DNA of 64,000 bases from Kordiimonadales bacterium IMCC3096 (GCA_016865035.1 CP018227.1:3439501-3503500); one strand, 5' to 3'. Positions 25,086 to 34,674 are shown, counted from the first letter of the stretch. Numbers and translations: made by a program. Notes: a model not told the origin generated them from the sequence alone.

Positions 25086-25588
25086 CCCGGCTCCCCCGAA
25101 TCCGCTGTGCTGAACCGATAGCGGAAGTCGCAGTATGCCGCGCCCGACATGATGGTCTGCGTGCGCTTGAATTCCACGTCCGGTGCGCCGACCTCCGCAA
25201 TGTCGAAGTCGATGTCGCAAAGCAGGAAGCGGCCCAGTTCCGGCTCCCCCAGTGCCTTGAAGAATTCGGCATAGGCGCAGCGGGTCACGTTGTATTCGCG
25301 CACGGTGTCCGTGTCGGTGAGCATCTCGCGGTGGATGGCGTCGCCGATGCGGGGCCGCATGTCGGCCCAGATGCCGTCCCATTGGGCGCGGGCATCGCCG
25401 CCCTTCTCCGCCCCCACGCGCCTGTGCAGATCGCGTGACCATTCGCGGAGCGCATCCTCGATCAGCCGGTCCCCTTCCGCCCGACCCAGCCGTTCGCGGA
25501 TGGCCCGGACCACGGGCAGCAGGACCCTGGCCTGCAGGCGCACCTCGTCCAGCAGTGACAGTTCGGTATCGTGCGGGTTCTCGACCAT
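25082..25588 (-). CDS. L-2-amino-thiazoline-4-carboxylic acid hydrolase-like protein
   Basis: The protein of about 168 residues has the ending typical of the ATC-hydrolase family: NVTRCAYAEFFKALGEPELG, LLCDIDFDIAEVGAPDVEFK and IMSGAAYCDFRYRF. The founding member opens a thiazoline ring to S-carbamoyl-cysteine; most relatives have no known substrate. ATG 25588 has AAGGGGA upstream. ATG 25609 and a start at 25675 are also in frame. It stands alone, convergent with rlmE and 104 bases beyond the end of the TolC-like gene. Confidence 0.7.
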   Translation of the reverse strand: MVENPHDTELSLLDEVRLQARVLLPVVRAIRERLGRAEGDRLIEDALREWSRDLHRRVGAEKGGDARAQWDGIWADMRPRIGDAIHREMLTDTDTVREYNVTRCAYAEFFKALGEPELGRFLLCDIDFDIAEVGAPDVEFKRTQTIMSGAAYCDFRYRFSTADSGEPG

Positions 25589-25692
25589 TTCCGTGTTCCC
25601 CTTGTCCATCACCGCAGCAATCGGCGGAATGCGTGGTTCATTTCGCAGGATGATGGAACCGGGCTGGCACCGCAATCAGGCAGTGGCACGAC

Positions 25693-27012
25693 CTAGAACG
25701 TATAGGCCTCCAGATTCAGGTCGCCGACTTCGAACAGCAGGCGGAAGGTCTGGATGAGGGAGTCGTAGCGCGCGGCGGCGGCGCGGGACCGGGCGGCGTT
25801 CACTTCACGCTCCGCATCCAGCACGTTGACGACCGAGTCGCGGCCTGCGCCACGCAGGCGTGTGCGGGCGACGAAGAGTTCGGAGGCAATGGCCGCCGCA
25901 TTCTCTGCCAGTGCCTGACGTTCGCGCAGGGTGACGAGCGTCTGCCAGGCAACCTCCACCCGTTTCGCGACCTCCCGGCTGAGCGAGGCATGGTTCTCCA
26001 TGGTCTCCGCGATGCGCTGCTTGGTGCGGCTGCTGGCGGCCACGGTGGCGAAGCCGTTGAAGATGTTCCAGTCGGCGCGGACCCCCACGAACAGCTCGCG
26101 GCGGTTGCCGGTGATGCCCTCCGCGTCGTTCTCCAGTCCGCCCTCCGCGACCAGGTTCACGTCGGGCATGAAGTCGGCCATGGCGGACTTGTGCTGCTGG
26201 CGGGCTTCACCGATGCGTTCGGCGCTCTGTTTCATCGCCGGATTGACCTGGAACGCGCGGTCGATGGCCAGGTCGAGGTCCAGCGGCAGCAGCACGTCCG
26301 GTGCCAGTGGCGGTTCCATCGAGCCGATTTCCGGCGCGTGATGGAACACGGCGACATATTCGGCGATGGCGTCACGCAACTGCCCCTCCAGCCGGACGCG
26401 CTGTTCCTTCGCGCCCTGAAGCCGGGACTTCGATTGCAGCACATCGACCGAGAGGCCCGAACCGCGCCGCACCCGCTCATCCTCCAGCGCGAGCTGGCGG
26501 CGGATGGTGCCTTCGGTCTGGAGCGCGATGTCCACCAGTTCCGTCTGGCGCAGCACGGCAAGATAGGCGGTGGTGGCGCGCAGCATCAGCTGCTGCTCCG
26601 CCCGTTCCAGGCCAAAGCCCGCCTGGAATTCCCGATTGATCGCAGCCTTCAGCTGGCCGTCGGTCTCGAAACCGTCGAACAGTTTCTGCGTGACCTCGAA
26701 CCGACCGATCTCGCGGGTCTGCACGACCGCGTCGCCACCGGCATTGCGTCGCACCGGGCTGTCGACATTCTCATAGCCGTATTCGCCGGTCAGCCGCAGT
26801 TGCGGAAACAGTGGGGCACGGGCTTCCCGCACCGCATCGCGGGCCTGGTCGAGCCGTCGTTCCGCCGCGCGTACGTCCGGGTGCGCGCCCATCAGTCCGC
26901 GCAGTTCTTCGACCAGCGGTGCCGCCGAGGCGGCCCCCGCAAGCGGGAACAGGACGGAAGCTATGATCAGACCACGAATCAAACCGGCGAATCTTCCGCA
27001 GACGGGGGACAT
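25693..27012 (-). CDS. TolC-family outer-membrane efflux protein of a type I secretion system
   Basis: The 439-residue protein has a signal peptide (LIIASVLFPLAGAASA, cleavage near residue 30) and two repeated OEP units with long helices: about 40-220 and 240-430 (HPDVRAAERRLDQARDAVRE and MKQSAERIGEARQQHKSAMA at equivalent positions). It would form the outer-membrane and periplasmic channel. The ABC exporter and adaptor genes are divergent from it across a 103-base gap, completing the three-part exporter. A subgroup such as LapE/AggA is possible. Confidence 0.88.
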   Translation of the reverse strand: MSPVCGRFAGLIRGLIIASVLFPLAGAASAAPLVEELRGLMGAHPDVRAAERRLDQARDAVREARAPLFPQLRLTGEYGYENVDSPVRRNAGGDAVVQTREIGRFEVTQKLFDGFETDGQLKAAINREFQAGFGLERAEQQLMLRATTAYLAVLRQTELVDIALQTEGTIRRQLALEDERVRRGSGLSVDVLQSKSRLQGAKEQRVRLEGQLRDAIAEYVAVFHHAPEIGSMEPPLAPDVLLPLDLDLAIDRAFQVNPAMKQSAERIGEARQQHKSAMADFMPDVNLVAEGGLENDAEGITGNRRELFVGVRADWNIFNGFATVAASSRTKQRIAETMENHASLSREVAKRVEVAWQTLVTLRERQALAENAAAIASELFVARTRLRGAGRDSVVNVLDAEREVNAARSRAAAARYDSLIQTFRLLFEVGDLNLEAYTF

Positions 27013-27115
27013 CAGACTGTCGAATCAGCCTGATGCGAAGCATCTTAGCAGGTGTATAACAAGCTCGCCTTCGGGTTAAGTCACTCATTCCCATAATTTG
27101 TGCGCGGGAGCAGTC

Positions 27116-28834
27116 TTGCAGGACAGGGGTTCATCTGACGCAGGAAACGACTGGCTTGCCGACCTGCTGGCTCCGGTGCGACGGCGGCTGGGCGAAGTCG
27201 TGGCGCTGTCCTTCATCGTCAACATCCTGGCCATCGCGGTGCCGATCTTCGTGCTGCAGGTCTATGACCGGGTCGTGTTTCACGGTGGCCTTTCGACGCT
27301 TCAGGGACTGGTGGTTGGTGTTCTGATCGCACTCACCTTCGATTTCTTCCTGCGGCAGGGACGTGGGCGCTTGCTGCGCGCGGCGGCGGTGGAGATCGAT
27401 GTTTCCCTGGCCCGGTCGCTCTATGGGCGCATCACCGGTGCGCCGCTGGCGATGCTGGAGGGGCGGCCCACCGCCTGGTGGCAGGCGCTGTTCCGGGATG
27501 CGGAGACGGTGCGCAACACCTTCTCGGGCCTGTCGGCGGTGCTTGTGGCGGATCTGCCCTTCGCCATCCTCTTCGCGGTGGTGATCTTCGTCGTTGCGGC
27601 CCCTGTAGCCTGGGTCTTTCTGGCCGTCTTCCCGATCTTCATTGCCCTTGCCTGGTATTCGGGCCGGGTAGTTCGCGCGGCCAATGACGCGGAACGCCGC
27701 GCTGTCTTCGACCGTGACAGCATGATTGCCGAACTGATCGGCGGCCGCACCACGATCAAGGCACTGGCGCTGCAGGGACCGATGCGCGCCGGCTGGGAGC
27801 AGCGCCATGCCGGTGCGGTGGAGGAGGGGCTGCGGCGCGGCGCAAGCTCCGATTTCTTCATCCACCTCGGCCTTTCGCTGATGGTGCTGACCACCGTCGC
27901 GACCACCACGGTCGGTGCGATCGCGATCCTGAACCAGGATCTTTCGATCGGCGCACTGGTTGCCGCCAACATGCTTGGCGGGCGCATCGTGCAGCCGTTT
28001 CAGCAACTGGTCAGCAACTGGCGCACCTATGCCGCCACCCGACAGGCGCTGGCGCGGCTGGGCGACGTGATTGCCACCGCCGAGGAACCGGCCCGTGGCG
28101 CGGTCAGTGCCGCACGGGTCCAGGGCACCCTCTGGCTGGATAATGTGACCTTCGGCTACCAGGCGGGACGTCCGCCCGCGATCCGGGAGGCGCGACTGAA
28201 GATTTCCACCGGCCTGCATGGTCTGGTGGGGGCCAACGGATCGGGCAAGACCACCCTGCTGAAACTGATGCAGGGGCTCTATCGCCCCGACGCCGGTCGC
28301 ATCCTGCTGGATGACGCCGACATCAGCCAGTACGGGCGGGAGGATCTGGCCCGCGCCATCGGTTACGTGCCGCAGCACACGTTCCTCTTCGCCGGCACGA
28401 TCCGGGAGAACATTGCCGTCGCTCAGCCGGAGGCCAGCGACGAGATGATCATCGATGTCGCCCATCTGGCAGGCGTGCATGAGGCGGTGTCGGCCCTGCC
28501 CGACGGCTATGGCGCACGGGTGGGGGAGGGCGGCATGGAACTGCCCGGCGGTATCCGCCAGCGCATCGCCATTGCCCGCGCCCTGCTCGGCAATCCGCCT
28601 GTGCTGCTGCTGGATGAACCGACGGGCAATCTGGATGGTCAGGCCACCGCGCGGCTGGCCCGCAACCTTCAGGCCCTGGGGGAGGACCGGACGGTGATCG
28701 CGGTGACCCACAGCCCGGCCCTGCTGGAGGCCTGTCAGAACATCGTGCTGATGGAGGGCGGGCGGATCACCGCCGCCGGTCCGGCAGCCGACATGCGCGC
28801 CCGGCTGACCGCCGGGGCAGGGGGCCGGGCATGA
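27116..28834 (+). CDS. Type I secretion ABC exporter (transmembrane plus ATPase domains)
   Basis: The 572-residue protein has a six-helix membrane domain (residues about 20-310) and an ATPase domain: Walker A GANGSGKTT near 373, signature LPGGIRQR near 478 (an unusual variant of LSGGQ), Walker B LLLDEPTGNLD near 499. It lacks an N-terminal peptidase domain, as in PrtD-type exporters. TTG 27116 is chosen because GGGAG lies five bases upstream; an in-frame TTG at 27098 has none. It overlaps the adaptor gene by four bases. No RTX or similar substrate gene is nearby. Confidence 0.88.
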   Translation: MQDRGSSDAGNDWLADLLAPVRRRLGEVVALSFIVNILAIAVPIFVLQVYDRVVFHGGLSTLQGLVVGVLIALTFDFFLRQGRGRLLRAAAVEIDVSLARSLYGRITGAPLAMLEGRPTAWWQALFRDAETVRNTFSGLSAVLVADLPFAILFAVVIFVVAAPVAWVFLAVFPIFIALAWYSGRVVRAANDAERRAVFDRDSMIAELIGGRTTIKALALQGPMRAGWEQRHAGAVEEGLRRGASSDFFIHLGLSLMVLTTVATTTVGAIAILNQDLSIGALVAANMLGGRIVQPFQQLVSNWRTYAATRQALARLGDVIATAEEPARGAVSAARVQGTLWLDNVTFGYQAGRPPAIREARLKISTGLHGLVGANGSGKTTLLKLMQGLYRPDAGRILLDDADISQYGREDLARAIGYVPQHTFLFAGTIRENIAVAQPEASDEMIIDVAHLAGVHEAVSALPDGYGARVGEGGMELPGGIRQRIAIARALLGNPPVLLLDEPTGNLDGQATARLARNLQALGEDRTVIAVTHSPALLEACQNIVLMEGGRITAAGPAADMRARLTAGAGGRA

Positions 28835-30120
28835 GCGCGCTCGACCAGCTGATCGTGCGTCATCGCCCGGGGTCCGTTGCCTGGATTGCCCGCGCGCTGG
28901 CGCTGGTCATCGTGCTGCTGGGGGTCTGGTCCCTGTTCGCGGACCTGGAGGAGGTCGCCGTGGCGCCCGGGACCGTGGTGCCGCAGGGCGATGTGAAGGT
29001 CGTTCAGCATCTGGAGGGCGGGATTGTCGATGCCCTGCTGGTGGCGGAGGGACAGCTGGTATCGAAGGGGCAGCCGCTCGTCCGGCTGAAGCTGGGGCTT
29101 GCGAGCCAGAATCCAGCGGAGCTGCGGGTCCGGCTGGATGGTCTGGAGCTGAAGCGCGCACGGCTGCTGGCGGAGGCCGGTGGGACGGAACCGGCATTTC
29201 CAGATGGGCCCAGCCAGCGCCGGTCGGAAGTGCTGCAGGCGGAGCAGCGTGCCTTCCGGGCGCGGCAGGATGAACTGCGCAGTTCCGAGGCGGTGCTGGA
29301 TCAGCAGTTGCGCCAGCGTGGCGAGGAAATTCGCGAGTATCGCTCGGCCCGCGATGCCCGCAGCCGGGAACTGGAACTGGGCCAGGAATCGCTGGCAACG
29401 CTGCAGGATCTGGCGCGCGACAATCTGGCCTCGCGGCTGGAGGTGAACCAGAAGCAGGCCGACGTGGCCCGGCTGGTCGGAGAGATCGGCAGCCTGGAAG
29501 CGGCCATGAGCCGTGCCGCATCGGAACAGCGCGAAGCTGCGGAGCGCAAGGAAGAGGCCGCACGCAGCTACCGGCGCGAGGCGCAGGCCGAACTGGCGGA
29601 GGTCGAGGTCCAGATCGCCACGGTGGCCGAACGCCTGTCCGGTGCCGACGAGCAGGAGAGCCGGACGACGATCCGCAGCCCCATCGACGGGGTGGTCGCG
29701 GACCTGAAGGTCTCGACCGTGGGCGCGGTCATCCAGTCGGGCCAGCCGATCCTGGAAATCGTGCCGGTGGGCGGCCCGCTGGTGGTGGAGGCCGAACTCA
29801 GCCCCACGGATCGCGGCTTTGTCACGGTCGGTCAGCGCGCGACGGTGAAGATCTCGTCCTATGACTTCATCCGCTACGGCAGTCTCGACGGCAAGGTCGT
29901 CCGCATCGCGCCGGACAGCAGCCTGGATGAGCAGGGCCGACCCTACTTCAAGGTCGTCGTGCAGACCGACCGGGCCTACCTTGGGAATTCGCCGGAGCAG
30001 TTTCCCATCGGCCCCGGCATGCTGGCCACCATCGACGTCCACACCGGATCACGCTCCGTCGCCAGCTTCCTGCTGCAACCCGTCCTGAAACTGCAGCACG
30101 AAGCCTTCCGGGAGCGTTAG
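28831..30120 (+). CDS. HlyD-family membrane fusion protein (type I secretion adaptor)
   Basis: The 429-residue protein has one N-terminal membrane helix (WIARALALVIVLLGVWSLFA, residues about 19-38). It then has the first half of a lipoyl-like domain (GDVKVVQHLEGGIVDALLVA near 54), a long coiled coil (about 90-275) and the closing beta-barrel (TIRSPIDGVVADLKVSTVGA near 282). It bridges the inner-membrane ABC exporter and the TolC-like channel. The coupled ATGA junction with the exporter gene shows they are one operon. Its last bases overlap the convergent MlrC gene. Confidence 0.88.
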   Translation: MSALDQLIVRHRPGSVAWIARALALVIVLLGVWSLFADLEEVAVAPGTVVPQGDVKVVQHLEGGIVDALLVAEGQLVSKGQPLVRLKLGLASQNPAELRVRLDGLELKRARLLAEAGGTEPAFPDGPSQRRSEVLQAEQRAFRARQDELRSSEAVLDQQLRQRGEEIREYRSARDARSRELELGQESLATLQDLARDNLASRLEVNQKQADVARLVGEIGSLEAAMSRAASEQREAAERKEEAARSYRREAQAELAEVEVQIATVAERLSGADEQESRTTIRSPIDGVVADLKVSTVGAVIQSGQPILEIVPVGGPLVVEAELSPTDRGFVTVGQRATVKISSYDFIRYGSLDGKVVRIAPDSSLDEQGRPYFKVVVQTDRAYLGNSPEQFPIGPGMLATIDVHTGSRSVASFLLQPVLKLQHEAFRER

Positions 30121-31637
30121 GACGCCTGTTCCGGCTGATGTACCGGACCCAGAGGGCCGAGGCGGACGCCGGGGCGGAGATTGCGGTAGGCGTTCTTCGC
30201 CGGTCGGTCGATGAAGGCGCCGGGGGCTTCCACCACCAGAATATCCTCGGCGATGTCGGTGAAGTCGCCCCGGAAATGCACGGATGACTTCAGGCACAGG
30301 ATCGGCACCTGATCCGGTTCGATGCCGATGTGGCGGAACATCTCCTTGTCCGCCGCCTGCATCCGGCCCTCGCAGACGACCACCCGGACCCCGCCGATCT
30401 CCAGCACGGCCGTCTTGCCCAGTTTCGCATTGTTGCCGCCATAGAAGGGGCCGGTGCAGAGGAACTGACCATCCGACAGGGCGGCGACACGGAACGTCGC
30501 CGTGAACGGCGGGTCGCCGCCTTCGAACAGCTTGCCGCCGAGCGACAGCTCGATCTCCGCGCCGAGGCCGGCGGCATGGGCCGCCTTCGCCGCCGCCGGG
30601 TCGGTCAGGTGACCCAGCACCGCACCTTCCGCATTGCCCTCCACCAGGGCGCGCAGCAGGCCGGTGGTGTCGGAAGTGCCACCGGCACCGGAATTGTCCT
30701 GAATGTCGGCCAGCACGATGGTCCGTGACGCGCTGTTGTGCATGCCGCGCGCCTTTGAGACCGCCTCGGCCGGGCTCAGCATCGGCACCGCGAACTCGCC
30801 CTCATGCTCCAGCACCCAGTCGCGCAGCCGGTCGGCGGCAGCGTCCGCCGCCGCCTGATCGTCGGCATAGGCCACCACCGCCGGGCCGCATTCCAGGATG
30901 TCAGCGGGGTGGAAACCGGGTGTGTAGCTGATGGTCGAGACCGGGCCGTCCTGCATGGCGGCCACCAGGTCGTAGAGCGACTTCGACGGATCGACCATCG
31001 TGCACTGACCGGTCAGCGGCCCCAGGAAGTCCAGCTTCCGGAACGCCTTGGCCTGCTGCGGGCGGGCCTCCGCCAGGATCATGTGCATGTGGTCGGCGGA
31101 CCGCTTGCCCGTCTCCGCCATGTCGATATGCGGATAGGTACGGTATCCGATCAGCGCGTCCGCATGGCCAACCATCGCCTCCGTGATGTTCACATGCAGA
31201 TCCAGACTGACGACGACAGGCATCTCGTCGCCGATGCGCTCCCGCAAGCGGCGCAGCAACTCGCCCTCGCCGTCCTGCTGGTGCTGCGCGACCATGGCAC
31301 CATGCAGGTCCAGGTAGATCGCGACCGCACCCTTCTCAACCTCCGCCACCAGACCATCGACGATCATGGTGGTGATGCGCTCATAGGCGTCTTCGGTGAC
31401 ATACCCGGCGGGGACGGCGGCACACCAGAGCACCGGCGCGATGTCATGGCCCAGCGCCTGCGCCTGCTTGATGAAGCCGCCGGTCGCGATGTTGGCGGGC
31501 GGAAACACGCTCAGCATGTCCGCGCCCCGCGTCAGCCCCGGAAAGCCCTCGGCCTGCTCGAAATGCTCATAGGTCGTCAGCACCGGCGCAAAGGTATTTG
31601 TCTCATGCATGAAACCGGCAATGGCAATTCGGGCCAT
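30117..31637 (-). CDS. MlrC-family metallopeptidase (M81)
   Basis: The 506-residue protein matches the MlrC family throughout: IAGFMHETNTFAPV at the N-terminus, YLDLHGAMVAQHQQDGEGEL near 105, ISLDLHVN-type segment VVSLDLHVNITEAMVGHADA near 147, and ADIQDNSGAGGTSDTTGLLR near 307. Family members bind zinc. MlrC itself degrades linearised microcystin, while most relatives in soil and marine bacteria have unknown substrates. ATG 31637 has GGGGAGAG upstream. It is convergent with the secretion adaptor and downstream of a toxin-antitoxin pair on the same strand. Confidence 0.88.
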   Translation of the reverse strand: MARIAIAGFMHETNTFAPVLTTYEHFEQAEGFPGLTRGADMLSVFPPANIATGGFIKQAQALGHDIAPVLWCAAVPAGYVTEDAYERITTMIVDGLVAEVEKGAVAIYLDLHGAMVAQHQQDGEGELLRRLRERIGDEMPVVVSLDLHVNITEAMVGHADALIGYRTYPHIDMAETGKRSADHMHMILAEARPQQAKAFRKLDFLGPLTGQCTMVDPSKSLYDLVAAMQDGPVSTISYTPGFHPADILECGPAVVAYADDQAAADAAADRLRDWVLEHEGEFAVPMLSPAEAVSKARGMHNSASRTIVLADIQDNSGAGGTSDTTGLLRALVEGNAEGAVLGHLTDPAAAKAAHAAGLGAEIELSLGGKLFEGGDPPFTATFRVAALSDGQFLCTGPFYGGNNAKLGKTAVLEIGGVRVVVCEGRMQAADKEMFRHIGIEPDQVPILCLKSSVHFRGDFTDIAEDILVVEAPGAFIDRPAKNAYRNLRPGVRLGPLGPVHQPEQAS

Positions 31638-31660
31638 GGTGTCTCTCCCCGTTCGAAAAA

Positions 31661-31978
31661 TCAGTCCTGTCCAGGACGATCGCGGCGCATCAGGACCTCA
31701 AGATCGTAGTGACGTGCGCCATGCAGGATTGCCACAATGACCACACGCTCACCAGCCTCATCGACGCGATAGAAGACAAGATAGCGTCCCGACACGATCA
31801 CGCGGTAGCTGTCACCGAACCTTTGGCCCATGAACGGGAACTCGGCGAGCGACAGGCATTTCTCCTGAAGTCGGGTCATCAGGCGCAAGGCGGCCTGACG
31901 GTCATCCAGCGCTACATGGTCGCCAATCCGGGCAAGTTCCGCTTCCACGTGAGGCGGAATGACGACTTCAGCCGCCAT
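31661..31978 (-). CDS. ParE/RelE-family toxin
   Basis: The 105-residue protein has the compact RelE/ParE fold pattern: PPHVEAELARIGDHVALDDR at the start, FPFMGQRFGDSYRVIVSGRY in the middle, and the final strand LVFYRVDEAGERVVIVAILH followed by GARHY. ParE-type members poison gyrase and RelE-type members cut mRNA; the sequence is closer to ParE, but this is uncertain. It overlaps the antitoxin gene upstream by 11 bases, the normal arrangement. Confidence 0.85.
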   Translation of the reverse strand: MAAEVVIPPHVEAELARIGDHVALDDRQAALRLMTRLQEKCLSLAEFPFMGQRFGDSYRVIVSGRYLVFYRVDEAGERVVIVAILHGARHYDLEVLMRRDRPGQD

Positions 31979-32174
31979 ATCGTGCTGTCAGGCGGCGAAA
32001 AACGTCTTCTGCCGGGGCGGTGCCTTCGGCTTCGACAGACGCTTCGCCTTCAGCGATCTTCTGTTCGATCAGGGCGCGGGTGGCGGTTTCGAGAAACGCT
32101 TCGCCGAGCGCCTGCTGCCGATCCGCAGGCAGTTGCTCGATGACGGCCAGAGCCTCTGTCAGGCTGCTGTTCAT
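31968..32174 (-). CDS. Antitoxin of the ParE/RelE pair
   Basis: The 68-residue protein is acidic in its C-terminal half (IAEGEASVEAEGTAPAEDVF) and begins with a helical segment (LTEALAVIEQLPADRQQALG). These features and its place before the toxin support an antitoxin that wraps the toxin. GGAAGGA precedes the ATG. No classical DNA-binding motif is obvious, so whether it controls its own operon is unclear. Confidence 0.75.
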   Translation of the reverse strand: MNSSLTEALAVIEQLPADRQQALGEAFLETATRALIEQKIAEGEASVEAEGTAPAEDVFRRLTARYGG

Positions 32175-32220
32175 GTTTCTGTCCTTCCGGCGCGCGATAC
32201 GGGGATACTAACGCAAGATC

Positions 32221-32832
32221 CTATTTCCTGTAAGGCTGCTTCAGGGCGCGTTCGACCATCTCCAGCCGGTCCTGCCCGTAGAACATGTCGCCATCGACGA
32301 AGTAGGTGGGGGAGCCGAAGACGGAGCGGTCGATGGCTTCCTGGGTCCAGCGCTGGTAGATGTCCTGGATCTCCGGCGTCAGGGCGTTGGCGAGCAGGGG
32401 GTCCGGGTCCACGCCCACTTCCCGCGCCAGACGGGCCAGCGTCGGCGCGTCATCCAGGTCCGTGTCCTCCGCCCAATGGGACTCCAGCAGACGGTGGGAG
32501 AGTTCGTCGATGTTCAGGCCCGCCTCCATCCCCGCGATCAGGAAACAGTTGGACAGGGTGATGTCATTGCCGTGATGGGTCGGCGTGTGGCCGATCACCG
32601 GGGCGTTTCGTTCCTCGCTCCAGCGCTGGATCTCGCGTCCGAAGAAATAGGCCTTGTGCCCGTCGGAACGGTTGCCGAAGGGCGACTTGCTGACCTCCGC
32701 CACGACCCGGCGCAGATCAATGGGCCGGTGCGCGATGGTGCGGCCTGCCGCCTTCGCGATCTGCTGGAACCGGCGCGATCCCAGATAGGCAAAGGCGGAA
32801 TAGGCGGCGTAGAAATATTCGATCTCGGCCAT
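32221..32832 (-). CDS. DsbA-family oxidoreductase, 2-hydroxychromene-2-carboxylate isomerase type
   Basis: The 203-residue protein lacks a signal peptide and has a thioredoxin-like start, EYFYAAYSAFAYLGSRRF, in which Ser replaces the catalytic Cys pair. That is as in HCCA isomerases, which are GST-kappa relatives. The cis-Pro region is VFGSPTYFVDGDMFYGQDRL near 171. The known family reaction is in naphthalene breakdown; the substrate here is open. ATG 32832 has GGGGAGG upstream. It is the last gene of a five-gene run with modABC. Confidence 0.8.
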   Translation of the reverse strand: MAEIEYFYAAYSAFAYLGSRRFQQIAKAAGRTIAHRPIDLRRVVAEVSKSPFGNRSDGHKAYFFGREIQRWSEERNAPVIGHTPTHHGNDITLSNCFLIAGMEAGLNIDELSHRLLESHWAEDTDLDDAPTLARLAREVGVDPDPLLANALTPEIQDIYQRWTQEAIDRSVFGSPTYFVDGDMFYGQDRLEMVERALKQPYRK

Positions 32833-32863
32833 GGTTGGGCCTCCCCGGAGAAGTGTCGTCGGA

Positions 32864-33544
32864 TCAGATAGTGCTGCCTGTCGGTTCGACAAAGGACGGC
32901 GGTGTGTCGGGGTGCTTCGGGTTGCGCCACATCATGTGCGCGGCCAGATCGGCCGACTCCGTGTCGCCGGGCATGTAGTTGCGCAGTACACCGAGTGGCA
33001 GGAAGCCGTTGCGGCGCTGGAAACTGATGACCGGATCGCGCACCTTCCGCGCCACCGCCGCCTCCAGATAGGCTTCCGGCGTCGGAAACCGCTTCTGGTG
33101 CCGTGTATAGGCAGGCATGCGACCACCGAAGATGATGCCCTTCAGCTTCAGGCGGGTGGCGAGCCGCTTCCGCGCCACATAGAGGCGCTGTCCGATCCGC
33201 TGGCCGCGCTGATCCGGGTCGACGCAGACTTCCATGCCATAGAGCCAGTCGCCGTCCGGATTGTGGTTGCTGGCCATGCCGTTGTTGGTGATCCCGGGCC
33301 AGGTATGTTTCGACATCGCGGTCGCTTCATCGGTGATGAAGGTGGCGGCATAGCCGATGATCTGGCCCGCATCCTCCACCACGAACTGGCCCTGCGGGAA
33401 GGCTGTCATCGGTCCCAGCACCGTCTCCGCCGGATAGGACAGCTTTGGCGGATAGACCTTGGCAATCAGGTTGGCGATGGCCTGCGCGTCCTCGGGCCGG
33501 GCATTGCGTACGGACAGGGGGGGCAGCGTGCTTCGTGTGGTCAT
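32864..33544 (-). CDS. GNAT-family acetyltransferase
   Basis: The 226-residue protein has the GNAT acetyl-CoA site: VCVDPDQRGQRIGQRLYVAR near residue 111 (motif A, Q/RxxGxG/A variant). Earlier strands are QFVVEDAGQIIGYAATF. The C-terminal part (RRNGFLPLGVLRNYMPGD) is typical of GNAT proteins acting on small molecules. The target is unknown. Its ATG overlaps the modC stop by four bases, so it is coexpressed with molybdate uptake. Confidence 0.82.
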   Translation of the reverse strand: MTTRSTLPPLSVRNARPEDAQAIANLIAKVYPPKLSYPAETVLGPMTAFPQGQFVVEDAGQIIGYAATFITDEATAMSKHTWPGITNNGMASNHNPDGDWLYGMEVCVDPDQRGQRIGQRLYVARKRLATRLKLKGIIFGGRMPAYTRHQKRFPTPEAYLEAAVARKVRDPVISFQRRNGFLPLGVLRNYMPGDTESADLAAHMMWRNPKHPDTPPSFVEPTGSTI

Positions 33545-34674
33545 CGCGGAACTCTCATCTGATTTCTCATGGGAGTATGCCCCGAACCATGTCCGCCGTC
33601 GCGTTCCACGGTGACGCTCTTGATCACGGCGTGCACCGGCTGTCCCTCCGAAAGGCCCAGCCGCGCGAGGGAACGGTGGGTGATGCGCGCAATCAGATGG
33701 TCCGAGCCACAGGCGACACGAACGTCCAGATAGGCCCCGTCGTCGCGCCGGATCGCGCTGATCGTTCCGGCGACGATGTTGTTGGCGCTGATATCGGCTG
33801 GCGGGGCCGTGGCCAGCATGACGTCGCGCGCCCGCACCCGGATGCGCACCTGCGCACCCTCCGGCCGGTCGATGCGCGGAACCCAGAGGCGGCCACCGGA
33901 GATCCCGACCGCGCTGAGATGGTGGTTCGCGTCATGTTCGAGGATCTGCCCCGGCAGCACCGAACCGGCCTCGAAGCGCCCGGTCAGGGGAAACAGGTCG
34001 ATACGGGACGTGATGGCATAGACCGTGTCACTGGCTGCAACGGTCCCGTGGTCCAGCACCACCATGTGGTCCGCCAGCCGGGTCACCTCATCCAGGGCGT
34101 GGCTGACGTAGACCATGGGGATACGGGCCACGTCGCGAAGCTGTTCCAGCATGCTCATGATTTCCTGCCGCCGGGCCTGATCCAGGGCGGCCAGGGGTTC
34201 GTCCAGCAGCAGCAGGCGCGGTGCGGCGAGGACCGCACGGCCGAGCGCCACGCGCTGACGCTCACCGCCTGACAGGTTCACCGGCTTGCGCTGCAGCAGA
34301 TGCCCGATGCCGAGCAGTTCCACGAGCGGATCGAAGCCGATGGCGGCACTCCGTCCGCCGGCCCGGCGGGCGCCGAAGGTCAGGTTGCGGCGCACATCCA
34401 TGTGGGGGAACAGGCGGCTTTCCTGAAACACGTAACCGATCTGCCGCCGTTCCGCCGGGATACTGGTGCCGTCAGAGGAATCGAAAAGGGTTTCTCCGTC
34501 GATCCGGACGTGACCGCTGTCAGGTGTGATCAGCCCCGCCATGGCGGCTATGATGGTGGACTTGCCCGCGCCGGAGGGGCCGAACAGCGCCGTGATGCCG
34601 GGTTCGTCCACGCCGAAGCTGGCATTGACACGGAAGTCGCCGAGGTCGTGGCGTATGGCGATATCCAGGCTCAT
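33541..34674 (-). CDS. modC: Molybdate ABC transporter ATPase
   Basis: The 377-residue protein has a Walker A site GPSGAGKST near residue 32, a signature LSGGERQR near 133, and Walker B LLLLDEPLAALD near 153. The C-terminal molybdate-binding TOBE domain (about 300-360, VAGTISAIRRDDGAYLDVRV) identifies it as ModC rather than another importer ATPase. It drives molybdate import through ModB. Four-base overlaps with modB upstream and the GNAT gene downstream show tight coupling. ModC may also sense molybdate through TOBE. Confidence 0.92.
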   Translation of the reverse strand: MSLDIAIRHDLGDFRVNASFGVDEPGITALFGPSGAGKSTIIAAMAGLITPDSGHVRIDGETLFDSSDGTSIPAERRQIGYVFQESRLFPHMDVRRNLTFGARRAGGRSAAIGFDPLVELLGIGHLLQRKPVNLSGGERQRVALGRAVLAAPRLLLLDEPLAALDQARRQEIMSMLEQLRDVARIPMVYVSHALDEVTRLADHMVVLDHGTVAASDTVYAITSRIDLFPLTGRFEAGSVLPGQILEHDANHHLSAVGISGGRLWVPRIDRPEGAQVRIRVRARDVMLATAPPADISANNIVAGTISAIRRDDGAYLDVRVACGSDHLIARITHRSLARLGLSEGQPVHAVIKSVTVERDGGHGSGHTPMRNQMRVPR

